Source: Rhodeus uyekii (Eukaryota; Chordata; Actinopteri; Cypriniformes; Acheilognathidae). Taken from it: a stretch of DNA of 64,000 nucleotides. Every line of letters begins with the position of its first letter. Positions within the stretch are counted from its first letter, which is position 1. Under the pieces are notes generated by a model. It saw only the letters and a program-made list of their open reading frames with translations, searched no databases and had not been told where the DNA came from. This document shows positions 36,285 to 59,025 of the stretch, in pieces. Where the stretch lies: contig JAWRVZ010000025.1 of NCBI GenBank assembly GCA_037043235.1, positions 5,378,501 to 5,442,500 on the forward strand. Direction: 5' to 3'. Position numbers and translations under genes: made by a program.

Positions 36285-36573
36285 CTTCTACTTCCCGATC
36301 TATGGAGGCTGTTTTTCCATAGGTTTTATTCTTTCATATTTAACATTGTTAACAACCTTGTCAATTACCTAGCTCCTTCTCTACTCTTTGCCTTAAGCTA
36401 ATTTTTGTCCGGTATTGATTTGTGTTCATGTATATGTGGTTGTTTTCTGAGTTTCCCCTGCCTTTCTATTAATTTTAATAAAAAAGACCATTTAATGAAA
36501 ACGTATTCTTCATCGTATTCTTCATCCTCAAGCACCAAAATCATTACACAGAGATGATTCCCTCACATAGTAT
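36285..36573 (+). repeat. block A, copy between the two thioesterase genes
   Basis: It matches about 42570-42825 in the same orientation: ggctgtttttccataggtt, gtccggtattgatttg, gttttctgagtttcccctgcc and gatgattccctcacat. The sequence has LTR-like character. The match ends where a solo LTR interrupts this copy. Confidence 0.75.
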
Positions 36574-37086
36574 TGTTACCCCTAGTCCTGTGTGTTGTGT
36601 CACCTTTGCACTTCCTGTGTGTAAGGTCATTTGTCACTTCTTGTCTGTCATGTCAATGTTTCACTTCCTGTTTGTAAGGTCATTTGTCACTTCCTGTCTG
36701 TCGTGTTAATGTTTCACTTCCGGGTCCCTTTTTTGTGGATCTTTCTGTGCCCTTCCTGCACCTGTCTTGTCAATCAACTACCTTGTTAGTCTTGTTAGTC
36801 AGGTGTGGCCCATACCCGCTTGTATTTATACCCTCCTGTGTTCTCTTGTCCATGTCGGTTGTTAATATTATTCTGTTAGGTCTTCAGTGTTGTAGTGTGT
36901 GGATGCCTTATCCAAATTCTTTGTCCTCCTTATTATCCTAGTTTCCAGTTTTTTGCACATGCATGCTTTTTCTGTTCTTATTTAAAGTGTTTTGTTTCTT
37001 TTATGAATAAAGTGAGTTTAAGTTTGGAACCTGTTACTCCTCGTCGTTGTTTCTCCGCATTGCACACGTTCCCCATTCCTGAGTAT

Positions 37087-37090
<4 letters not shown>
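36574..37090 (+). mobile_element. solo LTR, 517 bp
   Basis: It begins TGTTACCCCTAG and ends GAGTATAACA. Near-identical 5-bp flanks AGTAT and AATAT may be the target duplication. A TATTTATA box and an AATAAA (gaataaagtgag, near 37003) occur inside. It splits blocks A and B here, while block A' and B' are split by a SINE instead. Confidence 0.65.

Positions 37091-37145
<55 letters not shown>
37091..37145. repeat. TA microsatellite
   Basis: About 27 TA units directly follow the solo LTR and lead into a T-rich tract. Confidence 0.9.
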
Positions 37146-37153
<8 letters not shown>

Positions 37154-37159
37154 TTCTTT

Positions 37160-37450
37160 CACAATTTTATTTTGAATGATTTTGAACAGTTTATGGCCTT
37201 CATCTGCTAAATCATATTGCTGGAGCAGCACATGCATTGCTGTTGTATTGGATGTAGAATTCACAAATATTTAAGATTAGGTGTTTGAAACCTACATTCA
37301 AAACCACTGCTAGAAAAAAGACATGACTGGAAGTTATTTGAACCCTTGTGGGTTATGCAAAATTTTCACTGACCACAAGGACACTGACCTTCCCATTACA
37401 AACAAAACAAACAATCTAAGGCAACACGTAGACAAAAGATCTACGCAATC
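37160..37450 (+). repeat. block B, copy between the two thioesterase genes
   Basis: It matches 42963-43200: gtttatggccttc, aaccactgctagaaa, gacatgactggaa, and ttcactgaccacaaggacac followed by gcacgtag-type sequence. The phrase ttcactgaccacaaggacac resembles an RT/RNase H region of a Ty3-like element, so the block may be retroelement-derived. Confidence 0.7.
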
Positions 37451-38071
37451 ACCTCTCACATCTCATCCATTCAGCATTAGAGAAATGTATACATATTTGA
37501 CTCACCTACTTTTCTCGACAGTTTTCAGCATCCCTGACTCCGAGTGGCTAACTGTGTTAGCTCTAACTATTTATAAATTATTTATTTGAATTACTTGTGT
37601 AGGTATCTTATTTAGCCCTTTTGTTTTTTTCCCCCACTATAATGTTATCCTTGTTTTATTCACAGTGTTAAAGGGGGAATTAAAATCAATGTGAACTAGG
37701 AAACGTTTTTACAATTACATGTCACTGAAAAAAGAGATAAAAATGGAAAACAGATGCTTATTTTATGCTTATCTTTTTTGTGTGCTTATTCAGTGTAGTT
37801 GGTGTAACTGAGGTATTTGATTAATTTCTTAATTATGTACTCAAGGGCAAAGAGAAGGCCCTCGAGAATAAGGTTATTAAGAATGTTAAGAATGAAAGAA
37901 TGAAACGTTTGGAAAAACAGCCTCTGTGACCTTACTCTGTGGAGTTATGGATTTGAATATGGCAATATGAATATTGAATATGTGAATGTGGCAAGCAAGA
38001 GGATAAGATTTATTACTCGTTTTTTTCTTGTTGTTAATAGTGTTGTTAATTTCTCTTCCCGTGTTTTGGGC

Positions 38072-38079
38072 TTTAAAAA
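38072..38079 (+). promoter_or_regulatory. TATA-like box of thioesterase copy 2
   Basis: TTTAAAAA, followed by gtctccggacactagagagcag as in copy 1. It lies about 180 bases before the proposed start codon. Confidence 0.4.
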
Positions 38080-38256
38080 GTCTCCGGACACTAGAGAGCA
38101 GCAGCACATGCTCCTAAGGAGTTGATCACCGTCAAACAAGAGCAAGAAAAAGAAGTAGAAGGCACCAGTAACATACTATATGTTTTTGACATTGACAGCA
38201 TGTTTTCAAAGCTGAAGTATATATTAACACCTTTCACGAGAAACACCCTTGCTAAA

Positions 38257-39937
38257 ATGCACTACAGCTCTGGGGTCAGCATTGGACTTTTCCCCAGCTA
38301 TAAGTGCTCGTTTGAGGATCCCGTACAGGTGACCGTGAGTGGCTTAAATCCACAACAACGCGTAGTTCTGCGCTCCGAAATCACCGATGCAAATAGCCGT
38401 GTTTTCAAGGCTTCGGCCATTTACCAAGCAGACGACAGTGGTCAAGTTGATGTCAACCGACACCCTTCTCTCGGTGGCAGCTTTACCGGAGTTGAACCGA
38501 TGGGTTTATTCTGGGCACTGAAAGCAGACATCGTGAGCTGCAAGTTTGCACTAACAGACGTGACGCGTCCTGCTCTCGTCGACATTGAATGTGTCAGTGA
38601 TGATAAAGTTCTCGCCAAAGTAACAAACGAGAGGCATTGCATGACTGATGGTGTCCGGAGAATTCCTGTAACCGAAGGCAGGATCAGAGGAACTCTTTTT
38701 ATGCCACCTGGTCAGTTATTTTATTTGTATTAATTGCTGTCATAAAGACCTTGTTCGTAAGGCTCTCCGTATAGCAGTGGTGGTTCTCAACCAGGAGGCC
38801 GCAGGATGACTTAAAAGTATTTAAATTAAAGTTGTTGTAAGCGAAAGTTGTTGGTCATTTTCTGTTTTGTAGCAGCGCGTTGTGGTGAAAACGGAGAAGT
38901 GCAGTGTAACTGTTGCTGAACGTTATTTAAAAGGTCTTCTGTTGTCAACCACAGATTGATTCATGCTGGCCATGTCAAATGTAGAGTTTTTTTTAATTTT
39001 GATGTTCTAATTTTTCAGGTAAAGGACCATTTCCTGGGATTTTGGATACATATGTGTTTAGAGGAGGTCCTTTTGAGTTGAGGGCAGCTCTGTTGGCAAA
39101 AAGAGGCTTTGCTGTTTTAGCCTTGGCTTTCCAAAGTTACCAAGATTTGCCCAAAAAAGTTGACAAATTTCACCTTGAGTACTTTGAAGAAGGTATAGAT
39201 TTTCTGCGACAACAGCCAGAGGTTAGTATATGCAATTCACCTGCATTCCTTATTGTTTTTATAATCTATAAATACAATGATACAAATTGCAAAGGAAGAT
39301 TTAATTCCAACACTTCTTTTTTAATTCAAAGGTCAAAGATCAAAAGATTGGCCTGGTGTCCATATCAAAGAGTGGGGATCTCGCTTTGTCAATGGCAACA
39401 TTCCTGCCCGGTATATCGGCCACTGTTTGGATCAATGGATGCAATGCTAATACTGTGGTCCCAATCTACTACAAAGATATCTGTGTTCCTCCCCTTATGT
39501 TTGACATTAAGAGAATTAAAATGACACCATCGGGTTTTGTGGATATTGGGGATGCCATGAATGACCCAATGTCCAAAGAAGGCCTTCCCAGCGTTATTCC
39601 CATTGAGCGTGCCTCTGGTAACTTCATGTTTATAATGTCAGAAGCTGACAGGAATTGGCAAAGTGCCTATTATGCAAAGCTTGCATGCGAGAGGCTCAGA
39701 GCACATGGGAAAAATAACTATGAGCTGGTGAGGTATGAAAATGCGGGTCACTTTATTGAGGTGCCTTATATGCCCTTTTGTCTTGCTAATTTTCATGCTG
39801 CAGCTAACGAGGTGGTTTTCTTTGGCGGAGAACCTAAGGCTCATTCTGAAGCACAGTTGGATGCATGGACGAGGATTGTGAATTTTTTCAAGAAAAACCT
39901 AACAGCTGCTGATCACAACTGTAGATCTATGCTGTAA
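38257..39937 (+). CDS. acyl-CoA thioesterase / bile acid-CoA amino acid N-acyltransferase family, copy 2
   Basis: Exons 38257-38710, 39019-39221 and 39332-39937 join in phase to 1263 nt (420 aa), the usual length for ACOT1-6/BAAT/ACNAT proteins. An N-terminal beta-sandwich (LGGSFTGVEPMGLFW, RIRGTLFMPPG) precedes an alpha/beta hydrolase. Putative catalytic triad: Ser231 (SISKSG), Asp325 (EADRNW) and His359 (NAGHF), at the spacing of BAAT Cys/Asp/His. Ser rather than Cys suggests thioesterase or ACNAT-like chemistry on fatty acyl-CoA, not classical bile-acid conjugation. The glycines flanking the nucleophile are replaced by serines. The C-terminal SML resembles a weak peroxisomal PTS1. I chose the ATG at 38257 because it has A at -3, aligns with BAAT's N-terminus and is shared with copy 1. 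An in-frame ATG at 38200 is possible. AATAAA at 40584 may be the poly-A signal. Exact paralogue unresolved. Confidence 0.88.
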
Positions 39938-40761
39938 GAAAAAGGGCATATACATTACATGATAATAATAGTCATGACATCTAATTATAATGTTGACTTG
40001 CAATTCTAATATTGTTATCAAGTATTTAAAAAATGAGCAAACCAGTGATATTGATGTTTATATGATTCATACAAAGTATGGAAAATGTTTGTAAAATCAA
40101 ACTTATTTAGTATGTGTTTTTCACATCATTCAAATGTTTGGGGATAATACAGTTTTGTTCCCCTCTTGTTCTCACCTACAGTATTCTGCATTTATTTGAT
40201 ACAAAAATATAGTAAAAACTGTGATATTGTCAAATATTATTACAATTAAAATACTTTTTTCAATAATCTAAATGGTAATGTCCACTTGGCATTATTAATT
40301 AACATTAATTACCAAGTAATTTTAAACCATATAACTTTACTGGTGCTGTTTATCTGTATTCTCTGTCTTCTGATGCCTTAATTTCAATGAAAAGAAATGG
40401 AAAAATAAAAAAACAGGTTGTTTTCCTCTTCAGTAGTTTCTTTCCTCTTCAGTAGTTTCTTTCCTTGCAAAGCTTTATGATTAAATGTTCCATCAGGGTA
40501 AAGACTCTGTGATGGAGATATGCAACCTTCGGCATTGGATACAAACAAGTTACTATATGTGTTTTACGTGTGCTGGTGCTTCCAATAAAATACAATTATA
40601 TATATATATATGTCTGTTTTTTATGATTTATTATTAGTAATTATTTTATAACTTATTACGATTACCTTGGTTAGTGATTATTAGGAAGCCAATAATTCAA
40701 AATAATCTTTCTGTGCCACAATAATACTATCATTTATCAATCATTATTTAGCAATACTATA

Positions 40762-40950
40762 TTTAAAGGGATAGTTTACTTATTTTCAAAATAAAATTAG
40801 TTCAAAGTAAAATTCTTTCATTTACTCTCAATCCTCAAGCTGATTTTGAAGAAAGTTTCAGATGTTATTGTCCTTACAATGAAAGTCAAAGGGATTTACA
40901 AAATGTCTTTTTTTGTGTTCCAGAGAAAAAATAGAGTCTGGTGGGTTTAG
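40762..40950. repeat. fragment of the TTAA-type DNA repeat
   Basis: The end tttaaagggatagtttact and tttactctcaatcctcaagc match the terminus of the family seen at 51662. Only in copy 2's flank, so it may postdate the duplication. Confidence 0.45.
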
Positions 40951-41944
40951 AACAACATGATGGCGAGTTAAATATACCTTTTAGATGAACTTGCCCCTTC
41001 ACATTTATTGCATTATAACTGCCATGATTCCACATACACCCAATGCATGAAAGCCGATCTCACTGGATGAATGCTAAGGAACGGTTACTTTCAGATTTAT
41101 CAAATTGTTTTTTTAAAGATGAAAATGGATGAGATCTCTTCTGAAATCTCCTGTGGTACTTCTTGCTAATCATTTAGAGAGTGCTACGACAAGGAAACAC
41201 TCTAGCAGGCCTTATCATTTAACCCGGACCACTTGTCCTATTTAAGTGGAAGCTCTTAAGAGTTCTTGCATGTTGATTAACTAGAAAAGGTTCCTTTTAT
41301 ATTTCTAGAGAAGCTGTTACTATAACGTGTAGTGCATGGCATTCCCATGAATTGATTGTGTTCTTGTGTGGGGAATCACATAATTCAAACATTTATTTTT
41401 AATATTAATGTTTTCCAAAGTTAAATAAAATAATGGTATTAACTGTGGCAATTGAACTGTAATGCAGTTTTGGTTACTAATAAGTATTTTGAATACACTT
41501 GTGCAATGTTTTCCAGCCTATTCCCACGATGAAAACACAAGAATCACTGATGTGGATGGCATTATGAGCTCCATGACAAAGAAAATCTATATTATGCTAA
41601 TGAAAAGATGAGGGTCAGTTGCTAGATGTGTGCTTGTTTTCTATAGGGCCTACAGAGATCTTTTGCTCTATTCATGAACTTTTTAAATAATGATTTATTT
41701 GTCTGAAAATAGTCACTGAACAATGTTAGGATGTACCGGCATGAGCAAAGAACCTTGTATCTGAACAGCAGTAGACCTAGTGCTGAGAATAATATTTCAG
41801 ATTGCACTATCCATAAATCACATACACTTAGGGGAAATAAAATAATAAAATCTTGAATCAGATTTGATTCAGATTGGCATGGATTTAAGAGGACAAAAGG
41901 GTCTAAAAAGTTAAGCTATAGATTGAAGAAAAGTAAACACAAAA

Positions 41945-42140
41945 AGTGTCACAGTTCGAGTTCTTTCTTTTGTTCATTGGTTGTATTTCTGTTGGATCTT
42001 GTTTAGCCATGTGTTTCATTCTTTCATCTGATTCCCCTGTGTCTTGTTAATCACCTTATTAATTATCTAGGCCTCCCCCCCCCCCCCCCCTTGTATATAA
42101 GCCTTCTGTTTCTGTCTAATCCTTGTATGGTGCCTCACAA
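41945..42140 (+). repeat. LTR-like fragment with poly-C tract
   Basis: It has an LTR promoter-like layout (cttattaattatctaggcc, a run of about 18 C, ttgtatataagcc) similar to the A blocks. The other end and any coding region are missing. Confidence 0.4.
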
Positions 42141-42467
42141 ATTTTTCTGACTGATTGCTGTGCGTGGTCTTCCTAGCCAATTTCAATGCAGAGGCAAAGG
42201 AACACCTATCTGGTGTTGGTCTTCTGGGGTATTTCACAGATTTTGTGGAGTGGGTGGTGGAAAACAATAGAATGATCACCATAAGCTGCCCTGCCGAGAA
42301 TTGCTAGTGAGTAATTAATTGCTAATAATTGCTAATTCCAGTGAGTAACACTGGATAGTAGTTAACTAAAAAGTTATTTTCTCCAGTCTGTTCCAGTGAG
42401 GGAAATCCAACACAGACATCAGAGCCCAGACCATTATGGTCACGCCTGCACTCAAGATGGCCCCAGC

Positions 42468-42545
42468 TCCTGACCAGAGTCCGGTGAAGACTGCAGCTCC
42501 TGACCAGAGTCCGGTGAAGACTGCAGCTCCTGACCAGAGTCTGCT
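42468..42545 (+). repeat. 30-bp tandem repeat, about 2.6 units
   Basis: The unit gctcctgaccagagtccggt plus gaagactgca is perfectly repeated twice and followed by a partial third. In one frame it would encode a 10-residue proline/serine repeat, but no gene context supports this. Confidence 0.85.
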
Positions 42546-42569
42546 CCCAACTAAAAAAAATTGGGGGGG

Positions 42570-42827
42570 CTCTACTTCCCTGGCCATGGGGGTCAAAGAG
42601 GCTGTTTTTCCATAGGTTTCATTCTTAATGACCTTGTTATCTAGGCCCTTCTCTTTGCCATTGTGTATATAAGCTATTTCTTGTCCGGTATTGATTTGTT
42701 CATGTGTATGTATAGTGGTTGTTTTCTGAGTTTCCCCTGCCTGTTTATGAGTTTTGGATTAAAATACTACTTCCTGGATTTCTCTTTCATCATACACAGA
42801 TGATACCCTCACATGGTCTATTTTGTA
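42570..42827 (+). repeat. block A', downstream of copy 2
   Basis: Second copy of block A (36285-36573), with a tatataagc promoter-like motif. It is followed by a SINE rather than by the solo LTR found in the other copy. Confidence 0.75.
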
Positions 42828-42962
42828 TTTACATTTATGCATACATTACATTTATGGCAGAGCGACTTCCATTGCATTCCAAATAAACATTGAATCAGGT
42901 CTTTCTTTCCCTGGGACTGAACACATGACTTTGGTGTTGTAAGCTACTGATTGAGCTAGAGG
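42828..42962 (-). repeat. tRNA-derived SINE (reverse) between A' and B'
   Basis: Reverse orientation: the tail catttatgcatacattac comes first, then cctgggactgaacacatgac (decayed B box), ending in gattgagctagag. Same family as the SINE at 5897 but more diverged. Confidence 0.7.
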
Positions 42963-43200
42963 AAAGCTTTTGTTTTAAATGGTTTATGGCCTTCTGCATA
43001 TTGTTGAAAACCACTGCTAGAAAGACATGACTGGAATTTGTTTAACCCTTGTGACAACATCCTTGTGTGACAACTAGCCACAGTCTCATTTCATCCAGGC
43101 TTTAGAAATTCCTCATGGGTTGTATAAAATTTTCACTGACCACAAGGACACTGACCTTCGTATTATAGAAACAAACAAACTAAAGCAGCACGTAGGCGAA
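42963..43200 (+). repeat. block B', downstream of copy 2
   Basis: Second copy of block B (37160-37450). It contains about 60 bases (about 43052-43112) missing from B. Homology to the left-hand copy stops near 43200, marking the right edge of the duplicated unit. Confidence 0.7.
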
Positions 43201-44194
43201 TTCAATGCAGTGTGAGTACAGACTGCTGTTTTCAACGTTTGCACAATCAGTAGAATAATAATTTTGTGGATTTTAATAGGCTATATGTTGGTGTTGGCTT
43301 ACTGGGTGATTTATTTACTATTCACAATTAGACAAACTCCTCAAAAACCATATCTGTTCCGTTAATACCTTAACAGACATTGCTTTCTTCGCGTGCAGTG
43401 CCTCTCGTTCAAATTCTCACGCGCCTCTGGAAAACGCCGTAACTGACGGACACAGTGACGTTTTATTTTAAGCGCCCACCTTTCATTTGAAGAAATAAAG
43501 CGTTATTGTCACTCTCAATGAAGCCCGGTCTAAAAACCCAGTAGTCAGATCACAAACTGACAGGATATTTAACGCGATAAGCGTTAAACCAAAATTTCGT
43601 TTTTTGACACTTGGATTTGGCTATGATCATTCATAACGATCTCATACGGGTATGTTGGTAATTTCTCTATCGCATTGTCTATGGCTACAGCTTGATATTT
43701 TAGAAACCAAATGCTCGCGAAATATTGCATATACATCGTGTTATTTTATCCCATGTTCGTTTATTTACACGGCTAGTGAAATGAAGTTGAGGGATATGGT
43801 GTGAGACAAGCGTGTGAATGTCGCCGTTACTACAGTATCGCTCCATCAAAGACATTGTGATCTTATTGTGATCTGTGAAAACGAAATCATGCCTTTTAAT
43901 ATCTAAAATATTCCTTTCAGTGCCGCGTTTCTGAAAAGGCATTTGTTTAACGATGACTACGTAATGCAAATTTAACCAAATATGAAATCCTATCTGGGAA
44001 ATATGAAGCTCGGGAAAGATCTCCGTCCAGTGTTTTCGAAAAACGTTTGACGTTTTGGATATTTTTGAGAAACTGGAGAAAACTTGCGTGTTAATCACGA
44101 TGGGCACGACATCATAACGTTCAAGCTCTGTTCACCAATAACGTGCGCGCGGCGAGACCCGAGCCGAAGAATTATAGTGGCGCTTCAGAAATGA

Positions 44195-54710
<10,516 letters not shown>

Positions 54711-55299
54711 ATCACAGAGTGCCATGGACCAAATCATAAAAAGCCAAGAAGAAAGACTGTCTGTTTTATATCTGAAGTTATTTTGGGATCTTTTTCTATG
54801 CGAGTGCAGAACATTGAAGGAGAGAACTCATGGAGAGAGTTTACATTTACTGCAGGAAGTAGAGTTTATATGCTCTCTTGATGTCTGTTTGTGCGATTTA
54901 ATAGACATTCGTTCATCTCCATGTACTGACAGAACAGGAAATTGATTTTCTCATCTTCCACGAGAAATGCAAGAAACACCATATGGTAGGCATGGATTGT
55001 TTGAATTTTTTTTTTTTTTTGGAATGGTGAATAAAATTAATCACAATCATTTTTATGTAGATATGTCCATGCTGTGTTGAATGTGACTAATGTGTCCTGT
55101 TCATCTTGTTGAAACATCACCGTACTGACCAGATTTTACGTAGCAACAAGCTATTTGAAATAGCTTGAACAGCTATATACTAATTTACTCACAATTCAAG
55201 TATGTACACTTTTATGTACATTACCATTACAATGCTATGGCCAAATATGCTGGTAATGGAAAACTACTGTGGGTTAAAATGCACAAACACTCAATAAAG

Positions 55300-58200
55300 C
55301 TGTTGGTATTTCTTAGACAAAGATGAATGTTGAGATTCTACAATCTACTTCTATTTATCTTTAAGAGCAAATCACAGCCCTTGTTTGTGGTCAGCTATTA
55401 TCAGGATTTGCAAATGTAGATCTGCTTGGTGGGAAACAATGCATTTTAATATGCAACTATGAATTATTTAATCAGTTCATCTGCTGAGGGATATGTCTCT
55501 CCTGTTAGAGAACAAAGACCTTAGACTTTGTGTTTCTATGGTGTGAAACACAATTAGAAGGCATCCTCTGCTTAGAGAACGGCTTGTTTTGGAAGTGTTG
55601 AGTGTTGTTTGGAACAATATAGTTTAATAATATTCCGTAAGCATTGTGACTCACAGGCTTTTCTTCGAAAGCCAGGCCATTCTCTTTATACATAATCAAT
55701 TTATTTGGAAGAAATCCTTTCTCTTCCAATAATATATGTCCAGATGTACTGGTGGTTAAATCAGCTTTATTGGGTTGTTAAAAATCTATTATAGAAATAC
55801 TTAAATTCAAGCAAAACAATGCAGAAAGGAACATTGTTTTGACACTGAAATGTTCAGAAAATTTCTAAAGCCTATTGGCAGTGGTTCATTAAATCTGTTC
55901 TACTGAGTGACCATTTCGCTCAATAATTGAGCTGTATTTATTCTAAAGTGTGTCTCATTAAATGCATTTAATAAAAAAGAAACATTGTTTCTCAGAGTTA
56001 ATCACCTTTAATGGCAAAGGCAAAGCTAAAGATTAGGCACTTGCATGTGACTAAGAAAAAAAGGGCAGCATATTTTCCCCCATATGCCAGTTTTGGTGTC
56101 ATTAATTAAATGTCTTGATGTATTTTGAAGATTTAATATGTCTTCCAAATCCAGAAACCACTAGCTTGGATTTCTATAGATAAAACAGGTATGTGGAATT
56201 ATTAACAGTTGTGCTTTTTCCCCCCACAATCCTTGAATGTGTATAAAGTGAAAGTGTTGTTTGGAAATACAGTGATTGTCATCCATTTTCATGATTTCCA
56301 AAGCATTAGTTAAAGTGTCTGATGGAAGCAGAACATTTCTCTCAACTAAATAGAGGTTTATTTAATTAGAGTTGCTCGGCAACTGATAACTCAGCTTGTG
56401 CCATGCAATGGTTGACTTAATTGGACAAGAGTTTTATGGCTTTTTGTTGCCTTCTTCAAATGCCTTTTTAAATTTCTTCCAAGCATCTAAAATAATTGTC
56501 TCTTCAACCTTGACATTAAATCTGTACAAGTCTTCAGAAGCTGGTCATATTTTTTTGCTGGCACTTGAGTAAGCATTCAGCCATTTCAAACTTTTAAAAT
56601 CCTTAAAATAGATTTGAATGAATTATTATTAGTATTATTAATATGTTTGTATATTTCCAGTATTGTAGACTTAATTTCACATACATTAATATTAATAATG
56701 ATACTTATACTACTAATAATAAATTAAACTTATTTGAAATTAAGTCTTAGACTTAATTTAGACTTAAATACTGTGAATTATAATAGCTGATTACAGAATA
56801 CTATGGCGAATACTAATAGCTGAACAGAAAATTAATTTATGCAAAGTTATTTAAATATCTTTTTTGTGCTTATGACTATACCTATAGAAAGTGGATATCT
56901 TTTTAAGATGTGCTGTTAGAATCATAGCTTATCAAAATCAAAACTCTGTCCTTTGCGTATGAGTGTTCCTGGCAGAGTTATCAATAGCACATTGACCAGC
57001 TGGGGCCTCTGGCCTGAGGATATCAGGCTTTTCAAGTGAACTCAGCAGCTGAATTGGCCACATCTGATTGAGGCTCACGGCCACAGACTCCTAGACAAGT
57101 GTCTTCTTGGAGCGAACAGAGCCCATCTGAATTCTGCCTGCCCACCAGCATATTGCTGTATGATCTACTCTCCCTCGAATGAAATGGCAGGAAGCATCCT
57201 CATTACATCTCAAGTATCTGGATTCAGGGACACTGCTGGCAAAAGGGCTCTCAGCAAAATCAGTTCATAAAATGAACATTCAATATATTTGGGCTTGAAG
57301 CAATCTATCTTTTGAACAACATTGAAGAATGCGGGGGAATGTGATTGATTTATCTCATCAGCAATATCTACAGGGTCAACTATAATGCATTTAATCTTTG
57401 ACCAAGCACATGGCTAGACAGGAACTTAAAACACTGTTTTATTGGTTTGCTCTCATGTTGTCTGGGGAAATCACAAGGGAATCCGATCCATATGTGTCTC
57501 ACCCTCATAATTCACCTCAGTGTATGGAAACGTGGATCACTACCAATGAAAGCCAGAGCCAGAGGATACACGGCTTACGTATTTCCAAGAAGTAAAAATG
57601 AACAAGGTGTCCCTTTTGAAAATTGTAGCAGGGAAGAACGAAGCCAAGTCCTTAGCCAAAAATATAGGCAATGTTCTGCTTGTGATTATGGTGTTTTGAA
57701 AATTGTCCTCTTAAAAAGGCTCCTCAGCCAGTGATGGCTGTTAAGTAAACACTATTATCCAGTGTGAATGGGTGACCCAGGACCGCTCTGTAGATTACAT
57801 TTGCCGAGGCAGCCTCCCTTAGAGTAATAAATCATTCAGGGCTTGATAAGCAAGACCACATACAGCTGCTTGAGAAATACATCAGCCATTCAATAGCATC
57901 GTTCACCAGAAACAATATTATGCTTTTGCTTTTCAGGGAAATAAGATGTAAAAACTGTATAGGGCCCTCAACCTTTGGACTAAATAGCCCATGAGTCCAC
58001 ATACCTGGACTGATTACACATTCATCAGTCTTGTTTGCACTATGTTGTTCTGACTGTTTTTGACTCAGCCTTGGATGATCTTGTGTGACTCTGCTGCCTG
58101 CCTACATCTTGTGTTTACCTGGACTACTTCTCTCTCTGCATGTTATGAACACATTTACCGTTCTGTCTATGATGGAACAATCAGCTAGTGACAAAAGTCT

Positions 58201-58750
58201 ATACCGACATTTTGTCATTGACAATTTAAACACTGACAGTGAAACGGTGGGAATACAGAAAACTACAGTACATGTTGTCATATATCATTAAAAAGTAATT
58301 AATTTGTTGACTAGATGCTGCATTAGTGGAGAACAGCAATATGCTTGCCGTTGAGGACGCTAACGTTAGAAGAATCTTAAGCAGCTAAAGCAATGTGACA
58401 AAAATACATGCAAATCCTACCTAATGTCTTGTTTGTTACCATCTATTTGCAGTAGTTTATATCCAGCTGGGCACTTTTATGCATTCATTAGCCGGCGAAG
58501 TTACATATTTAAAATTGATATTCATGCATCTGACAGAAACATTGCCTATATCAGAAATATATTTATTTAAATATATATTTTTTGTACATATTTTGTTATT
58601 TTGATTGACTATTCATCAAGTGTTCTAAAAAGGATGCAAATAAAGTGAGAGAATATACATGTAATATACATTTATTTAATGCTAAATATATGTATATATT
58701 TAAAGATGTAGATTATCCTCTAAGCATGACTGTTTGGATATTTATGAAAT
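55300..58750. other. downstream intergenic region, no gene seen
   Basis: No repeats are recognised and no ORF is credible. Several stretches (about 55900-56500, 56990-57300, 57730-57860) have balanced, high-complexity sequence that could be conserved non-coding elements. This is a guess from composition. Confidence 0.35.
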
Positions 58751-58754
58751 GGCA

Positions 58755-59025
58755 AAACTTTACAATAAGAGTCCATTTGTAACTTTTAGGTAAATGCATT
58801 CTGTTGAAGTATTGCTTATTTTTACTTTGTAAATATAAACAAAATGTCATTTATTTTTCATTTATTTGATCTGTTAACCTTAGTTAATGCACTTTGAACT
58901 ACCATAAATGATCAAGGTACAATTGTATTGCCCAAATATAATTACATTATTTTGCAATTAATGCATATAGTTCATGTAAGCTAGCTAATACATCATTGTT
59001 AACAAATGGGACTTGCAAAGTGTTA
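58755..59025. repeat. non-autonomous hAT-like MITE
   Basis: The ends (actttacaataagagtcc and gggacttgcaaagtgttac) are inverted. Inner ttagttaatgcac-type motifs match an abundant cyprinid MITE family that I recognise. Confidence 0.5.

Larger units (their letters stand above)
37515..41790 (+). repeat. tandem duplication unit, copy 2 (gene part)
   Basis: This is the counterpart of 24920-29765. It starts at ttcagcatccctgactccgagtgg-type sequence, lacks the susd6 exon 1 segment, and carries its own insertions (TTAA-type fragment near 40760; AT-rich insert near 41390-41520). Confidence 0.85.

Noticed and set aside
38122..38256. Start of thioesterase copy 2 at an upstream TTG codon
   Set aside because: The open frame begins at TTG, not ATG. 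The ATG at 38257 has A at -3, matches the family N-terminus and is shared with copy 1; the in-frame ATG at 38200 remains an alternative.
42366..42596. Minus-strand frame with FTGLWSGAAV repeats
   Set aside because: It is the translation of a 30-bp tandem repeat with no other gene evidence.
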